11,157 nucleotides of DNA from Treponema sp. (GCA_031288815.1 JAITQR010000353.1:1-11157); one strand, 5' to 3'; positions 1-8,057 are shown, counted from the stretch's first letter. Notes: a model not told the origin generated them from the sequence alone. Program-made: numbers and translations.

Positions 1-915
1 GTGGACCACTGGTTCGGAACCGGCATCGTAAGCGAGGCCCTGAAAAGCACCGGGAAGAAACTCTACCCCCTGATCGCCGTGGAAACCTCCGCCAGCTCCG
101 GCGCCCATCTGACCAAGTATTCCAACATTACCGATCCCGTGGTAGGCCAGAAGAAGCTGGTGGTAGACGACGCCATCGTTCCCCAGTACAGCGTTTTTGA
201 CTACGATGTAACCGCTTCCATGCCTATTCCGGTTACCATCGACGGCGCGCTGGATTCCATTGCCCACTGCTTCGAGGTGTTCTCCGGGCTTCCCGCCAAC
301 GCCCCCCAGGAGAAGTACGATCTTGCCGCGTCTCTTACGGAAGCGGCGGTGGAACTCACCGTAAAGTACGCGCCCCGGGTTATCAAAGATCCCAAGGACA
401 TGGAAGCCCGGGAAGCCATCGGGATGTCCACCGACCTGGGCGGTTACGCCATCATGGTGGGAGGCACCCACGGTCCCCACATGACCAGTTTTTCCCTGGT
501 GGATCTGACCGGCCACGGGACAGCCTGCGGGATCATGAACCCCTACTACCTGGTGTTCTTCGCCCCGGTAATCGAGAAGCAGCTTAAAGTGATGGGGAAG
601 ATCTTCAAGAAATACGGTTATATCGGCGAAGATCCGGAGAGCCTTTCCGGCCGGGATCTGGGTATCGCCGTTGCCAAGGGCATGGTCGCCTTCGGCAAGG
701 CCATCAAGGCCCCCACCACCCTGCGGGATCTGTCCAAGTGGAACGACAGCTACGTTGAGAAGATCCTCGCCGCCGCCAAGGATCCCCAGTTGGACATGAA
801 GCTCAAGAACATGCCCGTACCCCTTTCCGCCGCCAAGGTGGACGAGTACATGGGTCCCATCATCCGCGCGGCGGTAGACGGGGATTTCTCCCTGATCAAG
901 AGCATGGCTTCTTAA
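1..915 (+). CDS. Iron-containing alcohol dehydrogenase, C-terminal part (5' truncated by window edge)
   Basis: Group III (Fe-dependent) NAD(P)-linked alcohol dehydrogenase, a cytosolic enzyme interconverting an alcohol and an aldehyde or ketone. The frame is open from base 1. The N-terminal nucleotide-binding part with the family GGGS motif is absent, so the visible 304 residues are the end of a protein of roughly 400, and the first GTG is probably an internal codon. Residues 28-45 (ETSASSGAHLTKYSNITD) correspond to the family's PTTxGTGSE segment. Likely metal ligands in the visible numbering are Asp85 and His89 (DSIAH), His157 or His160 (GGTHGPH) and His172 (TGHG), in the same order as in FucO-type enzymes. 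The stop is 29 nt before larA on the same strand, so the two are probably one transcript. Family assignment is firm. The substrate cannot be read from sequence; a hydroxyacid-related substrate is a guess from the larA neighbour. Confidence 0.9.
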   Translation: MDHWFGTGIVSEALKSTGKKLYPLIAVETSASSGAHLTKYSNITDPVVGQKKLVVDDAIVPQYSVFDYDVTASMPIPVTIDGALDSIAHCFEVFSGLPANAPQEKYDLAASLTEAAVELTVKYAPRVIKDPKDMEAREAIGMSTDLGGYAIMVGGTHGPHMTSFSLVDLTGHGTACGIMNPYYLVFFAPVIEKQLKVMGKIFKKYGYIGEDPESLSGRDLGIAVAKGMVAFGKAIKAPTTLRDLSKWNDSYVEKILAAAKDPQLDMKLKNMPVPLSAAKVDEYMGPIIRAAVDGDFSLIKSMAS

Positions 916-929
916 GCCAGCCGGGATTC

Positions 930-936
930 GGGAGGG
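930..936 (+). promoter_or_regulatory. Ribosome-binding site that decides the larA start
   Basis: The purine run GGGAGGG ends 8 nt before the ATG at 945 but only 2 nt before the in-frame TTG at 939. The ATG is therefore the better start. The resulting protein begins MPVVSFPYG, which also suits LarA family N-termini. Confidence 0.75.
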
Positions 937-944
937 TTTTGTTT

Positions 945-2219
945 ATGCCTGTTGTTTCGTTTCCCTACGGGAAGGAAGTTCTCAACTATGATATTCCCGC
1001 TTCCCGTTTCAAGGGGGAATTGGTCTCCCGTATGCATCACTACCGGGCGGAAAAAAGCCAGGAGGCCCTGGTTGACGAAGCCCTGGAGCGTCCGGTGGGC
1101 ACACCCCCCCTCAGGGTAATGGCGGAAGGCAAAAAAAAGGTGGTCCTCATAGCCAGCGACCATACCCGCCCGGTTCCCAGCAGGATCATCGTCCCCCGGC
1201 TGCTGGCGGAGATCCGCCGGGGGAGTCCCGAAGCGGATGTGACGATCCTGGTGGCCACGGGCTGCCACCGGGAAACTACCCGGGCGGAGCTGGAAGGCAA
1301 GTTCGGCCCGGAGATTACGCAAAGGGAAAAGATCGTCGTTCACGACTGCGATTCCCCCGGCATGGTTTACCTGGGCAAGCTCCCCTCCGGCGGGGACCTT
1401 ATCATCAACAAACTCGCGGTGGAGGCGGATCTCCTCATCGCCGAGGGCTTTATCGAACCCCACTTTTTCGCGGGATTCTCCGGGGGCCGCAAGAGCGTCC
1501 TCCCCGGTATCGCCAGCCGCAAGACCGTGGTGTACAACCACAACGCCGAGTTTATCGCCCACCCCGGGGCCCGGACGGGGATCCTGGAGGGCAACCCCAT
1601 CCATGTTGACATGCTCTACGCGGCGCGGAAAGCCCGGCTCGACTTTATCTGCAATGTGGTGATCAACGCCCAAAAGGAAGTGATCTACGCCGCCGCGGGG
1701 GACTGCGACCTGGCCCACCGGCAGGGCAGCGAATTCCTCCTGGGCAAGTGCCGGGCCGAGGCCGTGCCCGCCGACATCGCCATCTCCACCAACGGGGGCT
1801 ATCCCCTGGATCAGAACATCTACCAGGCGGTTAAGGGCATGACCGCCGCCGAGGCCACGGTAAAAAAGGGCGGCGTCATCGTCATGCTGGCGAAATCCAA
1901 CGACGGCCACGGCGCCCCGGAATTCCACAAGACCTTCGCGGAGGAAAAAGATCTGGACCGTATGCTGGACACCTTTATGAAGACCCCCAAGGAAAGCACC
2001 CGGATCGATCAGTGGCAGTCCCAGATCTTCGCCCGGGTTCTGAAACACGCCCGGGTCATTTATGTCTCCGACGCCCCGGATCAGATGGTCCGGGATCTCC
2101 ACATGGAGCCCGCCCATTCCCTGGAAGAGGCGGTAAAGCTTGCCGAAAAAATGCTGGGGAACCCCCAGGCTTCCATCGTGGCCATCCCCGACGGGGTGGC
2201 GATCATGGTAAGCGCCTGA
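945..2219 (+). CDS. larA: Nickel-pincer-dependent lactate racemase family protein (LarA, DUF2088)
   Basis: LarA-family racemase/epimerase of 424 residues, close to the family's usual 420-430. It moves a hydride from the C2 of a 2-hydroxyacid to the nickel-pincer nucleotide and back, inverting stereochemistry in the cytosol. Residues known from Lactiplantibacillus plantarum LarA are all present at almost the same numbers: Asp72 and Arg75 (SDHTRPVP), His108 (GCHRET), His173 (EPHFFAGFSGG), Lys183, which should carry the cofactor thioamide (GRKSVLPG), nickel ligand His199 (YNHN), and Gln294 and Lys297 (NIYQAVKG). The enzyme should therefore be active. The family has diversified to malate, phenyllactate, sugar acids and others, so lactate as substrate is only the default reading. 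It lies 29 nt downstream of the alcohol dehydrogenase on the same strand and converges on lhr with a 52-nt gap in which I see no convincing terminator. The start is ATG 945, chosen by ribosome-binding-site spacing. Confidence 0.95.
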   Translation: MPVVSFPYGKEVLNYDIPASRFKGELVSRMHHYRAEKSQEALVDEALERPVGTPPLRVMAEGKKKVVLIASDHTRPVPSRIIVPRLLAEIRRGSPEADVTILVATGCHRETTRAELEGKFGPEITQREKIVVHDCDSPGMVYLGKLPSGGDLIINKLAVEADLLIAEGFIEPHFFAGFSGGRKSVLPGIASRKTVVYNHNAEFIAHPGARTGILEGNPIHVDMLYAARKARLDFICNVVINAQKEVIYAAAGDCDLAHRQGSEFLLGKCRAEAVPADIAISTNGGYPLDQNIYQAVKGMTAAEATVKKGGVIVMLAKSNDGHGAPEFHKTFAEEKDLDRMLDTFMKTPKESTRIDQWQSQIFARVLKHARVIYVSDAPDQMVRDLHMEPAHSLEEAVKLAEKMLGNPQASIVAIPDGVAIMVSA

Positions 2220-2271
2220 AAAGCTGTCCGGCTCTCCGTCCCCTCCTTTGCCTTTGTTATGAGGAACCGCG

Positions 2272-5200
2272 CTACCAGAGGAACAGCTTCCCCCGGTCTT
2301 TTACAAATCCCGCCGCGGCGAACACCTCCGCCCAGGCCGATTGGCCGGCCCCGGTACCGTTGATCTTTTCCAAGACGAGCTTTTTCTCTCCCTGTACCTT
2401 CCTGGTGCGGGGAACCTTGATCATCTCCGCCAGTTCCCCGGCGGCGGGATCTTCGGGGGAAATAAAAACGGCCAGTTCCCTCCCGTTTTTTACCGATACG
2501 GCCACCAGCTCCGCCCCCCGGTAGTAAAGCCGGTTGGCTCTGCTCCGGGCGGGGAGCCGGGCTTCGGGAGCCCCGGTTTCTTCCGGCCTCAGTCCCGCGG
2601 GGCTTGCCGGATCGGCGGCGTTCATCCAGAACAGGGCGCGGCAGCTTTCCGCCTCCTCAAGTTCCCCGGCGATGGCGGGAGAGGCGAACTGGAGGGAATC
2701 GATCCCGGCGAAAAAACGCCCCGCCGCCAGTTCCCCGGCAAGCTCCATGCGCCGCATGGCGGGGAGGAGCCGGTTCCAGGAGAAGGCGGGGTCTTCCCGT
2801 TCCAGAAGGGGGCGGCAGAGAAGCCCCCAGCGCCGGAGGAGCAGCCGGACCCTTCCCCGGTCGATTTCTTCCCGGTAGAGCGGGTCTTCCTCCCCTCCGG
2901 CTCCGGAGGGGGAGCCCCCGTCGGGAACCAGGGAGAACCAGCGGCCCGGCACCGGGGGCCCGGCCCGCCATTTGTCCCGCAACGCCCTGGGCAGCCGGGG
3001 GTAGGCCCGGGACAGGAAAGGATTCGCGGCCGGCCGGCCGGGGGGATCCTCCCGGCTCGGGGCCGTGCCGGCGGGGAGGCTGAAACCGTTTTCTATTCCC
3101 CGCCTTAAAGGCTCCCAGGAATCGGCGCTTATCTCCCCCCGCCAGGCGGCTTCCCAAAGCGCCTCCGCGCAGGGCCCCATCTCGAGTCCCAAGGCGTTTT
3201 TGATCTCCCAAAAATCCCTGGGGGAGTCGAGGAAAGCCTCCTCCCCCTTTTCCCGGCGGGAGAGAAGAAGGGCCAGGCCCGTCCCCGCGCCACCCTCTCC
3301 GGCGGCGCCTCCCGGAGCCGCCAGATCCAGATCTTCGGGCCGGCAAAGCCCCGTCCGTTCCTTCCCCGCCCCGTACCAGACGAGCCGTCCCTCCCGAATC
3401 TCCCGATCCAGGGTCTCGGGGGAATAGTCCCGCCCCCGGGCGCCGAATACCTCCGTCTCCCAGAACCGCGCCGGCAGGGGAAGCCCCGATGCCCAGTCCC
3501 AGAGGCTTTCCCCTCTCCCGCCGGCCCGGCTAAAACCCTGCCGCAGGGCGAGGAAGGGGGCCAGAAGCGCCGGGGAACGTTCCCTGATCCGGGGACGGGC
3601 CTTCCGGCGGACCAGCCTGAGGAGCAGATCCAGGTTCTCCCGGTCGCAGAGGAGAGGCCCCTCCGGGGCCCCGCCCCCGGCCGGAAGCACCCGTACGTCC
3701 CGGACCAGATCCTCATCCTCCTCTTCCAAGGCCCCTTCGCCCCGGCCGAACACTTCCCTTATCCGGGAAAGGGGGAGCGGGCCCTGGTAACGCATCCAGG
3801 AGCCCAGGAGGGTCCAGGCGGCGTCGAGCCAGGACCGGCTCCACTCGCTATGGACCACCGAAGGGATACGCGCCCCCTCGCGCAGCAGGATCCGGAGCCT
3901 CTTCCCGGCCCCGATCCCGATTTCGGTTCCGGCCTGGAAAGGTTCCCCTGGGAGCCTGTCGCGCTTGGGGGTTTTTGCGTCACCAGGGGCGCAAAAATCC
4001 TGATTATCCGGCTCCCGCGAACCTTTGGCTCGAACGGAGTTTGCGGGGTAAGAAATCGCCTTTCCGGCGATTTTTTGGGGGTTTATGCGCGAAGCGCAAC
4101 AAAGTCCCAGGGAAGGCGGAAGGGCGGCCCTCAGGGTTTCCCACTCGTCCAGGGGGATGGCGATCCGTTCCTTTACCCACTCGGTAAGGGACGCCTCGTC
4201 TTCCGGTGCCCATCCGGGGATCTCCCGCCTCAGCCGGGCGGCAAAATCCAGCGCCAGGCCGGCGGGAATCTCCGGCCGCAGGGAGGGGTCTCCCAGGGCT
4301 TCCGCGATGGCCCGGTCGGAAAGGGAAGCCCCGCCCTGTCCGGGGCGGAGATCCTTCCGTTCATCGTATTCGTAGAGGAGGGAATTGGTTTCCTGCCAGA
4401 CCAGGGCCCGGGCAAAGGGGCTGGGGTTTCCGGTATGGAAGAAGGGGGTATCTATACTCCCGCCGGCCAGGTTCCCAATCAGATCCCGGAAGCCGTCCAT
4501 ATCGAATTCGTCCGCCAGACAGGTCCTCCAGGCTTCCGCGGTAAGGGGAAAATCGTCTTCGGCGGAAACCGTGTCGAAAAGCCGCCGGGAACGCTGCCGC
4601 TGGATCCACAGGGGAAGGCGTTTCCCGAACCCCGATCGGGGAAGGCAGAGGCTCCGTTCAGCCGCTTCCCGAAAGGCGGCGCCGAAACGGCTCCCCGACT
4701 CGAACCGGCACCGGAACTGCCGTTCCCCGTGACAGACACCGCCCTGGAAACGGTTAAAACCCCGGATCATTTCCCGGATCAGGGTTTCCACGGAGGGGAC
4801 GGATCGGGGGATGATGAGCAGGATGCTGTTGTCATCGCAGAAACACTCAACCCGGCTTCCCAGGCGGTCTTCCGTTTCCTGGGCCAGGGCCAGGGAAAGG
4901 GGATAGTTTAACGCCCCTCCCCGGAAGCTGTGAAACAGCGCCCGGTAGACTTTCCCGCCCGTATCCCCCCGATCAAGAATCTCCACGGCGATACAGGCGG
5001 ATCCGCTTAACGGACAAGTCCCCTGGGCCCGCTCCTGGGAATCGAGGAAGGAGTTGAGGGCGTCCAGGGCGTCTTTGGTGAATTCCGGAAAGTCCTCCGC
5101 CGGGAGGGCGGAAGGCCCTTCCTGTCCCGCCGAAGCTTTTCCGGCCCGGGAGAGGCGGCGTTTGTCCAGGGTTTCCAGGATCTTTCCGGTAAGCGGGGGG

Positions 5201-6993
5201 CTGCGGAAGGCCGCCTCGGCCCGCCAGAAGGGGATATAGCCCGAGCGCTTATCCAGGGGAACTACTTCCACCGCCTCGTTCCCGATGGCGCTTATCCTCC
5301 AGGATCGGTTCCCGAAATCGAAATCTTCCCCCAGCCGCCGTTCCCAGACGTATTCCTCGTCCAGTTCGCCGATCTTGGTCTTTCCATCCGCCAGCCGCAG
5401 GGAGTAGAGTCCCCGGCTTGTTATGGCCCCCCCGGAGGAGTAGAGCAGGAGCAGGGTTCCCGGGGCGGCGCTGAGGAGGCCGCTTTCCCTGTCCCAGAAA
5501 AGCCGGACCTTGAGTTCCCGCAGCCGGCCCTGTTTTCCCTGCCCCGCCAGCATCCCTAAGACCCGCTGGTAGACAGGCCGGGCCAGGCTGCGGAAGATGT
5601 AAAAACCCCGTAGGGTCTCGTAAAGTTCCCCCGCCTCCCGATCCTTTTCCACGCAGAGGGCCAGGATGAGCTGGGCGAGGATGTCCAGGGGATTTTCTAT
5701 GGGGCGGGTTTCCTCGATACCCCGTTCCCGGATGCTTCCCGCCGTGGCCGCTGCCAGGAGCAGATCCATGCCGTGAAAGGGGAGGAGCAGCCCCCGGCTT
5801 TCCTTTCCTACCCCGTGGCCCGATCGGCCGATCCGCTGGAGGGCGCTTGCCGCCGAGTGGACGCCCCCGGCAAGGATCACCTCGTCGGCGCTGCCGATAT
5901 CGATCCCCAGTTCCAGGGAAGAAGTGGCCACCACGCAGGGAAGGCTGCCCTCCGCCAGCCGCCGCTCCACGGCGAGGCGCAGCTCTTTCGCCAGGCTCCC
6001 GTGGTGGGCAAAGGCCACGGTTCCGCCGGCCTGTTCGTTGAGAACATGGCACAGGGTCTCCGCCCTCCTGCGGGAACCGGTAAAGACCAGGGTAGTCCGG
6101 TTTACCCCGATCCGTTCAAGGATCTTTCCGGCAATGACGCGGTAACGCCGGTTGTGGCTCTCCCCGTCTTCCCCCTCCGGCCCGGGGAGGGCAAAGCTCT
6201 CTCGGTCCGAATACTCAACGCTCAGGCTGATCTTCTTTTCCGAAGGAGGCGCGACGATACTGACCGGCCGTTTTACGTAAGCCCCTTCCCCGCCGGTCCC
6301 GGCCGCCGGCATGAGCCCTCCGGCAAATTCCGCCGCCAGCTCCGCCGGGCGTACCGTGGCGGAAAGGATCACCCGCTGGAACTCCCCCGCCTCCAGGGCG
6401 AGCCGGTCTATCTGGCAGGAGAGAAAGCTCCCCCGCTTGGTACCCAGGACACTGTGTATCTCGTCGATGATCAGGTAGCGGACCGAGGACAGAATCTTCC
6501 TCCCCCGGGGGTTGAGAAGGATGATGGCGAGGCTTTCCGGGGTCAGGGCGAGGATCGACGGGGGAGCCCGGTAGAAACGCCGCCGGTCGGCCTGGGCCGT
6601 GTCCCCGGAGCGGGTCTCCGCGCTAATCTGCGGCAGCGCTTCCCCGGCGGCGGCGAAGCGGGCCCGTATCCCTTCCAGGGGCCGCGCCAGGTTCCGCCTG
6701 ATATCCTCGTTCAGGGCCTTGAGGGGCGAAACGTAGAGAACCGAAAGCCGCTCCGCGGGGTAGATCCCCCGGACAAGCCGGGAAAGGGCGGGGAGAAAGG
6801 CCGCCAGGGTCTTGCCGCTTCCCGTAGGGGCCAGGGCAAGCAGGTGCTCCCCCCTTTCGATCCGGGGCCAGGCTTCCCCCTGTACCGCCGTGGGCGTACC
6901 CAGGGTTTCGGTAAACCAGGTATTGATCAGGGGATGAAAGGGAAGGGGATCATGGTCCAAATGTAAAACACCGGATCCTGTGGTCTTTCTCAA
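2272..6993 (-). CDS. lhr: Large Lhr-type ATP-dependent helicase
   Basis: Superfamily 2 3'-5' DNA helicase of the long Lhr class, involved in DNA repair. At 1573 residues it is near E. coli Lhr (about 1540). The helicase motifs are complete: Q-motif region near residue 38, Walker A APTGSGKT 55-62, motif Ia YVSPLKAL 87-94, DEIH 177-180, SAT 211-213, motif IV LVFTGSRR 302-309, motif V VATSSLELGIDIG 355-367 and motif VI QRIGRSGH 386-393. The Lhr core winged-helix region follows, then the long C-terminal extension, which in E. coli Lhr is reported to carry uracil-DNA glycosylase activity. Residues about 960-1008 are encoded by a hairpin-rich repeat (see separate entry) and look foreign to the fold. 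The start is uncertain. TTG 6993 is the first possible codon after an in-frame TAG, but its purine run GGGGAG is only 1 nt away; TTG 6960 is the alternative. The 5' end overlaps the stop of the upstream ABC ATPase gene by about 44 nt, suggesting cotranscription and translational coupling. Confidence 0.95.
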   Translation of the reverse strand: MRKTTGSGVLHLDHDPLPFHPLINTWFTETLGTPTAVQGEAWPRIERGEHLLALAPTGSGKTLAAFLPALSRLVRGIYPAERLSVLYVSPLKALNEDIRRNLARPLEGIRARFAAAGEALPQISAETRSGDTAQADRRRFYRAPPSILALTPESLAIILLNPRGRKILSSVRYLIIDEIHSVLGTKRGSFLSCQIDRLALEAGEFQRVILSATVRPAELAAEFAGGLMPAAGTGGEGAYVKRPVSIVAPPSEKKISLSVEYSDRESFALPGPEGEDGESHNRRYRVIAGKILERIGVNRTTLVFTGSRRRAETLCHVLNEQAGGTVAFAHHGSLAKELRLAVERRLAEGSLPCVVATSSLELGIDIGSADEVILAGGVHSAASALQRIGRSGHGVGKESRGLLLPFHGMDLLLAAATAGSIRERGIEETRPIENPLDILAQLILALCVEKDREAGELYETLRGFYIFRSLARPVYQRVLGMLAGQGKQGRLRELKVRLFWDRESGLLSAAPGTLLLLYSSGGAITSRGLYSLRLADGKTKIGELDEEYVWERRLGEDFDFGNRSWRISAIGNEAVEVVPLDKRSGYIPFWRAEAAFRSPPLTGKILETLDKRRLSRAGKASAGQEGPSALPAEDFPEFTKDALDALNSFLDSQERAQGTCPLSGSACIAVEILDRGDTGGKVYRALFHSFRGGALNYPLSLALAQETEDRLGSRVECFCDDNSILLIIPRSVPSVETLIREMIRGFNRFQGGVCHGERQFRCRFESGSRFGAAFREAAERSLCLPRSGFGKRLPLWIQRQRSRRLFDTVSAEDDFPLTAEAWRTCLADEFDMDGFRDLIGNLAGGSIDTPFFHTGNPSPFARALVWQETNSLLYEYDERKDLRPGQGGASLSDRAIAEALGDPSLRPEIPAGLALDFAARLRREIPGWAPEDEASLTEWVKERIAIPLDEWETLRAALPPSLGLCCASRINPQKIAGKAISYPANSVRAKGSREPDNQDFCAPGDAKTPKRDRLPGEPFQAGTEIGIGAGKRLRILLREGARIPSVVHSEWSRSWLDAAWTLLGSWMRYQGPLPLSRIREVFGRGEGALEEEDEDLVRDVRVLPAGGGAPEGPLLCDRENLDLLLRLVRRKARPRIRERSPALLAPFLALRQGFSRAGGRGESLWDWASGLPLPARFWETEVFGARGRDYSPETLDREIREGRLVWYGAGKERTGLCRPEDLDLAAPGGAAGEGGAGTGLALLLSRREKGEEAFLDSPRDFWEIKNALGLEMGPCAEALWEAAWRGEISADSWEPLRRGIENGFSLPAGTAPSREDPPGRPAANPFLSRAYPRLPRALRDKWRAGPPVPGRWFSLVPDGGSPSGAGGEEDPLYREEIDRGRVRLLLRRWGLLCRPLLEREDPAFSWNRLLPAMRRMELAGELAAGRFFAGIDSLQFASPAIAGELEEAESCRALFWMNAADPASPAGLRPEETGAPEARLPARSRANRLYYRGAELVAVSVKNGRELAVFISPEDPAAGELAEMIKVPRTRKVQGEKKLVLEKINGTGAGQSAWAEVFAAAGFVKDRGKLFLW
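3972..4111 (+). repeat. Hairpin-rich repeat, copy A, lying in frame inside lhr
   Basis: Four inverted repeats follow one another. H1 pairs TTTTTGCG (3972-3979) with CGCAAAAA (3990-3997). H2 pairs CCCGCGAAC (4014-4022) with GTTTGCGGG (4039-4047), with one G-T wobble. H3 pairs AAATCGCC (4053-4060) with GGCGATTT (4066-4073). H4 pairs TGCGC (4086-4090) with GCGCA (4094-4098) around GAA. The stretch is more A/T-rich than the surrounding helicase sequence. Positions 4014-4111 share both ends and internal spacing with 8195-8290. Read on the lhr strand it has no stop and encodes about 47-49 residues (approximately CASRINPQ... to ...AKTPKRDR) with no resemblance to Lhr domains. The orientation given is the one shared with copy B. 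Confidence 0.7.
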
Positions 6994-8017
6994 GCTCCCC
7001 TATTTCCGGGTGTTCCCTGAAACAGCGTTCCCGGGCTTCCGTACAGCGGGGGGCGAAGGGGCAGCCGGCGGAAAGAGAAGAATCGTCGGCGGGAGCCGTG
7101 GCAGGGGCCGTGGCGAAAGGCATAGCGGAAACCGCCCCGGCCTTTAGCCCGGTTTCCGTTCCGGCGGATATACCGGCGGATATTCCGGCGCCGGAAGCGG
7201 CGGAAACCCCGGTTCCCGGCGGGGAGAACCCCGCGCCGCTTACCGAGGAAAAAAGGAGCTTTGTGTAGGGGTGCCGGGCGTTCCGGTAGAGTTCCCCCGC
7301 CGGGGCCTCCTCCATGAGTTCGCCCCGGTACATCACCCCGATTCGGTCACAGAAGTAACAGGCCACCCGCAGATCGTGGGCGATAAAGAGGAAGGAGACC
7401 CCCCGCTTCTCCCGGATATCCAGGAGCAGGTTGAGGATCTGTCCCTGGATGGAGACATCCAGGGCGCTTACCACCTCGTCGCAGATAAGAAGCTCCGGCT
7501 TAAGGAGCAGCCCCCGGGCTATGGAGACCCGCTGCCGCTGGCCGCCTGAAAATTCGGAAGGCCGCCGTTCCAGGTCTCCCCGGGAAAGCCCCACCTCCTC
7601 AAGGATGTCCCCCGCCTCTATACGGGCCTTCTTTTCACCGGGAAACCGGGAGGAGTAACGGTAACCCGAGACCAGCACCTCGTAGACGCTCATCCGGGGA
7701 TTGAGGGAACGGGCGGGGTCCTGGAAGATGTACTTTATCTTTTCCCGGTATGCCTTGAGGGCGTTTCCCGAAAGCCCGCCCACATCGGTGTCCTCCCGGT
7801 AACGGATACCGCCGCCGTCCCTTTCGTACATCCGCACCAAAAGCCGGGCCGTGGTGGTCTTGCCGCAGCCCGACTCCCCCACCAGGCCGTAGGATTCGTT
7901 TTCCCCGATAGAAAAGGAAACCCCGTTTACCGCGTACACGAAACGGCCGAAGCGGGCAAAGAAACCGGCTTCCAGGTTGAAACGCTTGCTCAGATTTTCC
8001 ACGCTAATTACCGGCAT
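6950..8017 (-). CDS. Oligopeptide/dipeptide-type ABC transporter ATP-binding protein (OppF/DppF-like)
   Basis: ATPase subunit of the peptide/nickel/opine ABC importer class, a peripheral protein on the cytoplasmic face of the membrane. In 355 residues it has Walker A GESGCGKT 47-54, Q-loop Gln99 (YIFQDPARSLNPRMS), signature SGGQ 157-160, Walker B LLICDE 176-181 and switch His214. The C-terminal oligo_HPY region carries four cysteines (319, 325, 332, 350) in the CPFAPRC...C...C pattern; a related cluster binds an iron-sulfur centre in some OppD-type subunits. Residues about 259-316 are an unusual Ala/Gly/Ser/Thr linker encoded by an inverted-repeat-rich stretch. The ATG at 8017 is preferred because MPVISVENLSKRF is where family homology begins; an ATG at 8062 would add 15 unconserved residues. 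Neither start has a clear ribosome-binding site. No permease, binding protein or second ATPase lies beside it, so its substrate is unknown. It overlaps lhr downstream and is divergent from the FAD gene. Confidence 0.9.
   Translation of the reverse strand: MPVISVENLSKRFNLEAGFFARFGRFVYAVNGVSFSIGENESYGLVGESGCGKTTTARLLVRMYERDGGGIRYREDTDVGGLSGNALKAYREKIKYIFQDPARSLNPRMSVYEVLVSGYRYSSRFPGEKKARIEAGDILEEVGLSRGDLERRPSEFSGGQRQRVSIARGLLLKPELLICDEVVSALDVSIQGQILNLLLDIREKRGVSFLFIAHDLRVACYFCDRIGVMYRGELMEEAPAGELYRNARHPYTKLLFSSVSGAGFSPPGTGVSAASGAGISAGISAGTETGLKAGAVSAMPFATAPATAPADDSSLSAGCPFAPRCTEARERCFREHPEIGELEKDHRIRCFTFGP
7151..7208 (-). repeat. Inverted and tandem repeat inside the ABC ATPase linker
   Basis: GGTTTCCG plus TTCCGGC (7151-7165) pair with GCCGGAA (7190-7196) and CGGAAACC (7201-7208), giving 15 base pairs with a 4-nt bulge. 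The loop holds a 12-bp near-direct repeat, GGATATACCGGC followed by GGATATTCCGGC. It encodes the repetitive GISAGISAGTETG-like segment between the nucleotide-binding domain and the cysteine cluster. It may be an in-frame palindromic insertion or simply low-complexity coding sequence. Confidence 0.5.
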
Positions 8018-8057
8018 GGAACCAGTGTAACACGGGAGGGCGCCTTTATCCAAGGAT

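Noticed and set aside
1..30. GTG at position 1 as a true start of the alcohol dehydrogenase.
   Set aside because: The N-terminal nucleotide-binding region of the family would be missing, and the conserved PTTxGTGSE-like segment begins only about 28 residues in. The gene is cut by the window edge.
912..2117. A 401-codon open frame on the minus strand opposite larA.
   Set aside because: It is a GC-driven shadow of larA. It has no recognisable motif, and the plus-strand LarA has every expected catalytic residue.
2221..2289. AAGCTGT and ACAGCTT form a 7-bp inverted repeat across the larA/lhr convergent gap; considered as a shared terminator.
   Set aside because: The loop is 55 nt long and neither side is followed by a T-run.
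3972..4111. A CRISPR array or insertion sequence as the explanation for the repeat in lhr.
   Set aside because: There are no regularly spaced identical repeats, no transposase gene and no terminal inverted repeats of insertion-sequence type. It is a cluster of short hairpins.
3850..6966. Long plus-strand open frames (353 and 397 codons) opposite lhr.
   Set aside because: They are rich in Pro, Gly and Arg with no domain, and lie entirely over the conserved Lhr sequence on the other strand. GC-rich codon use explains them.
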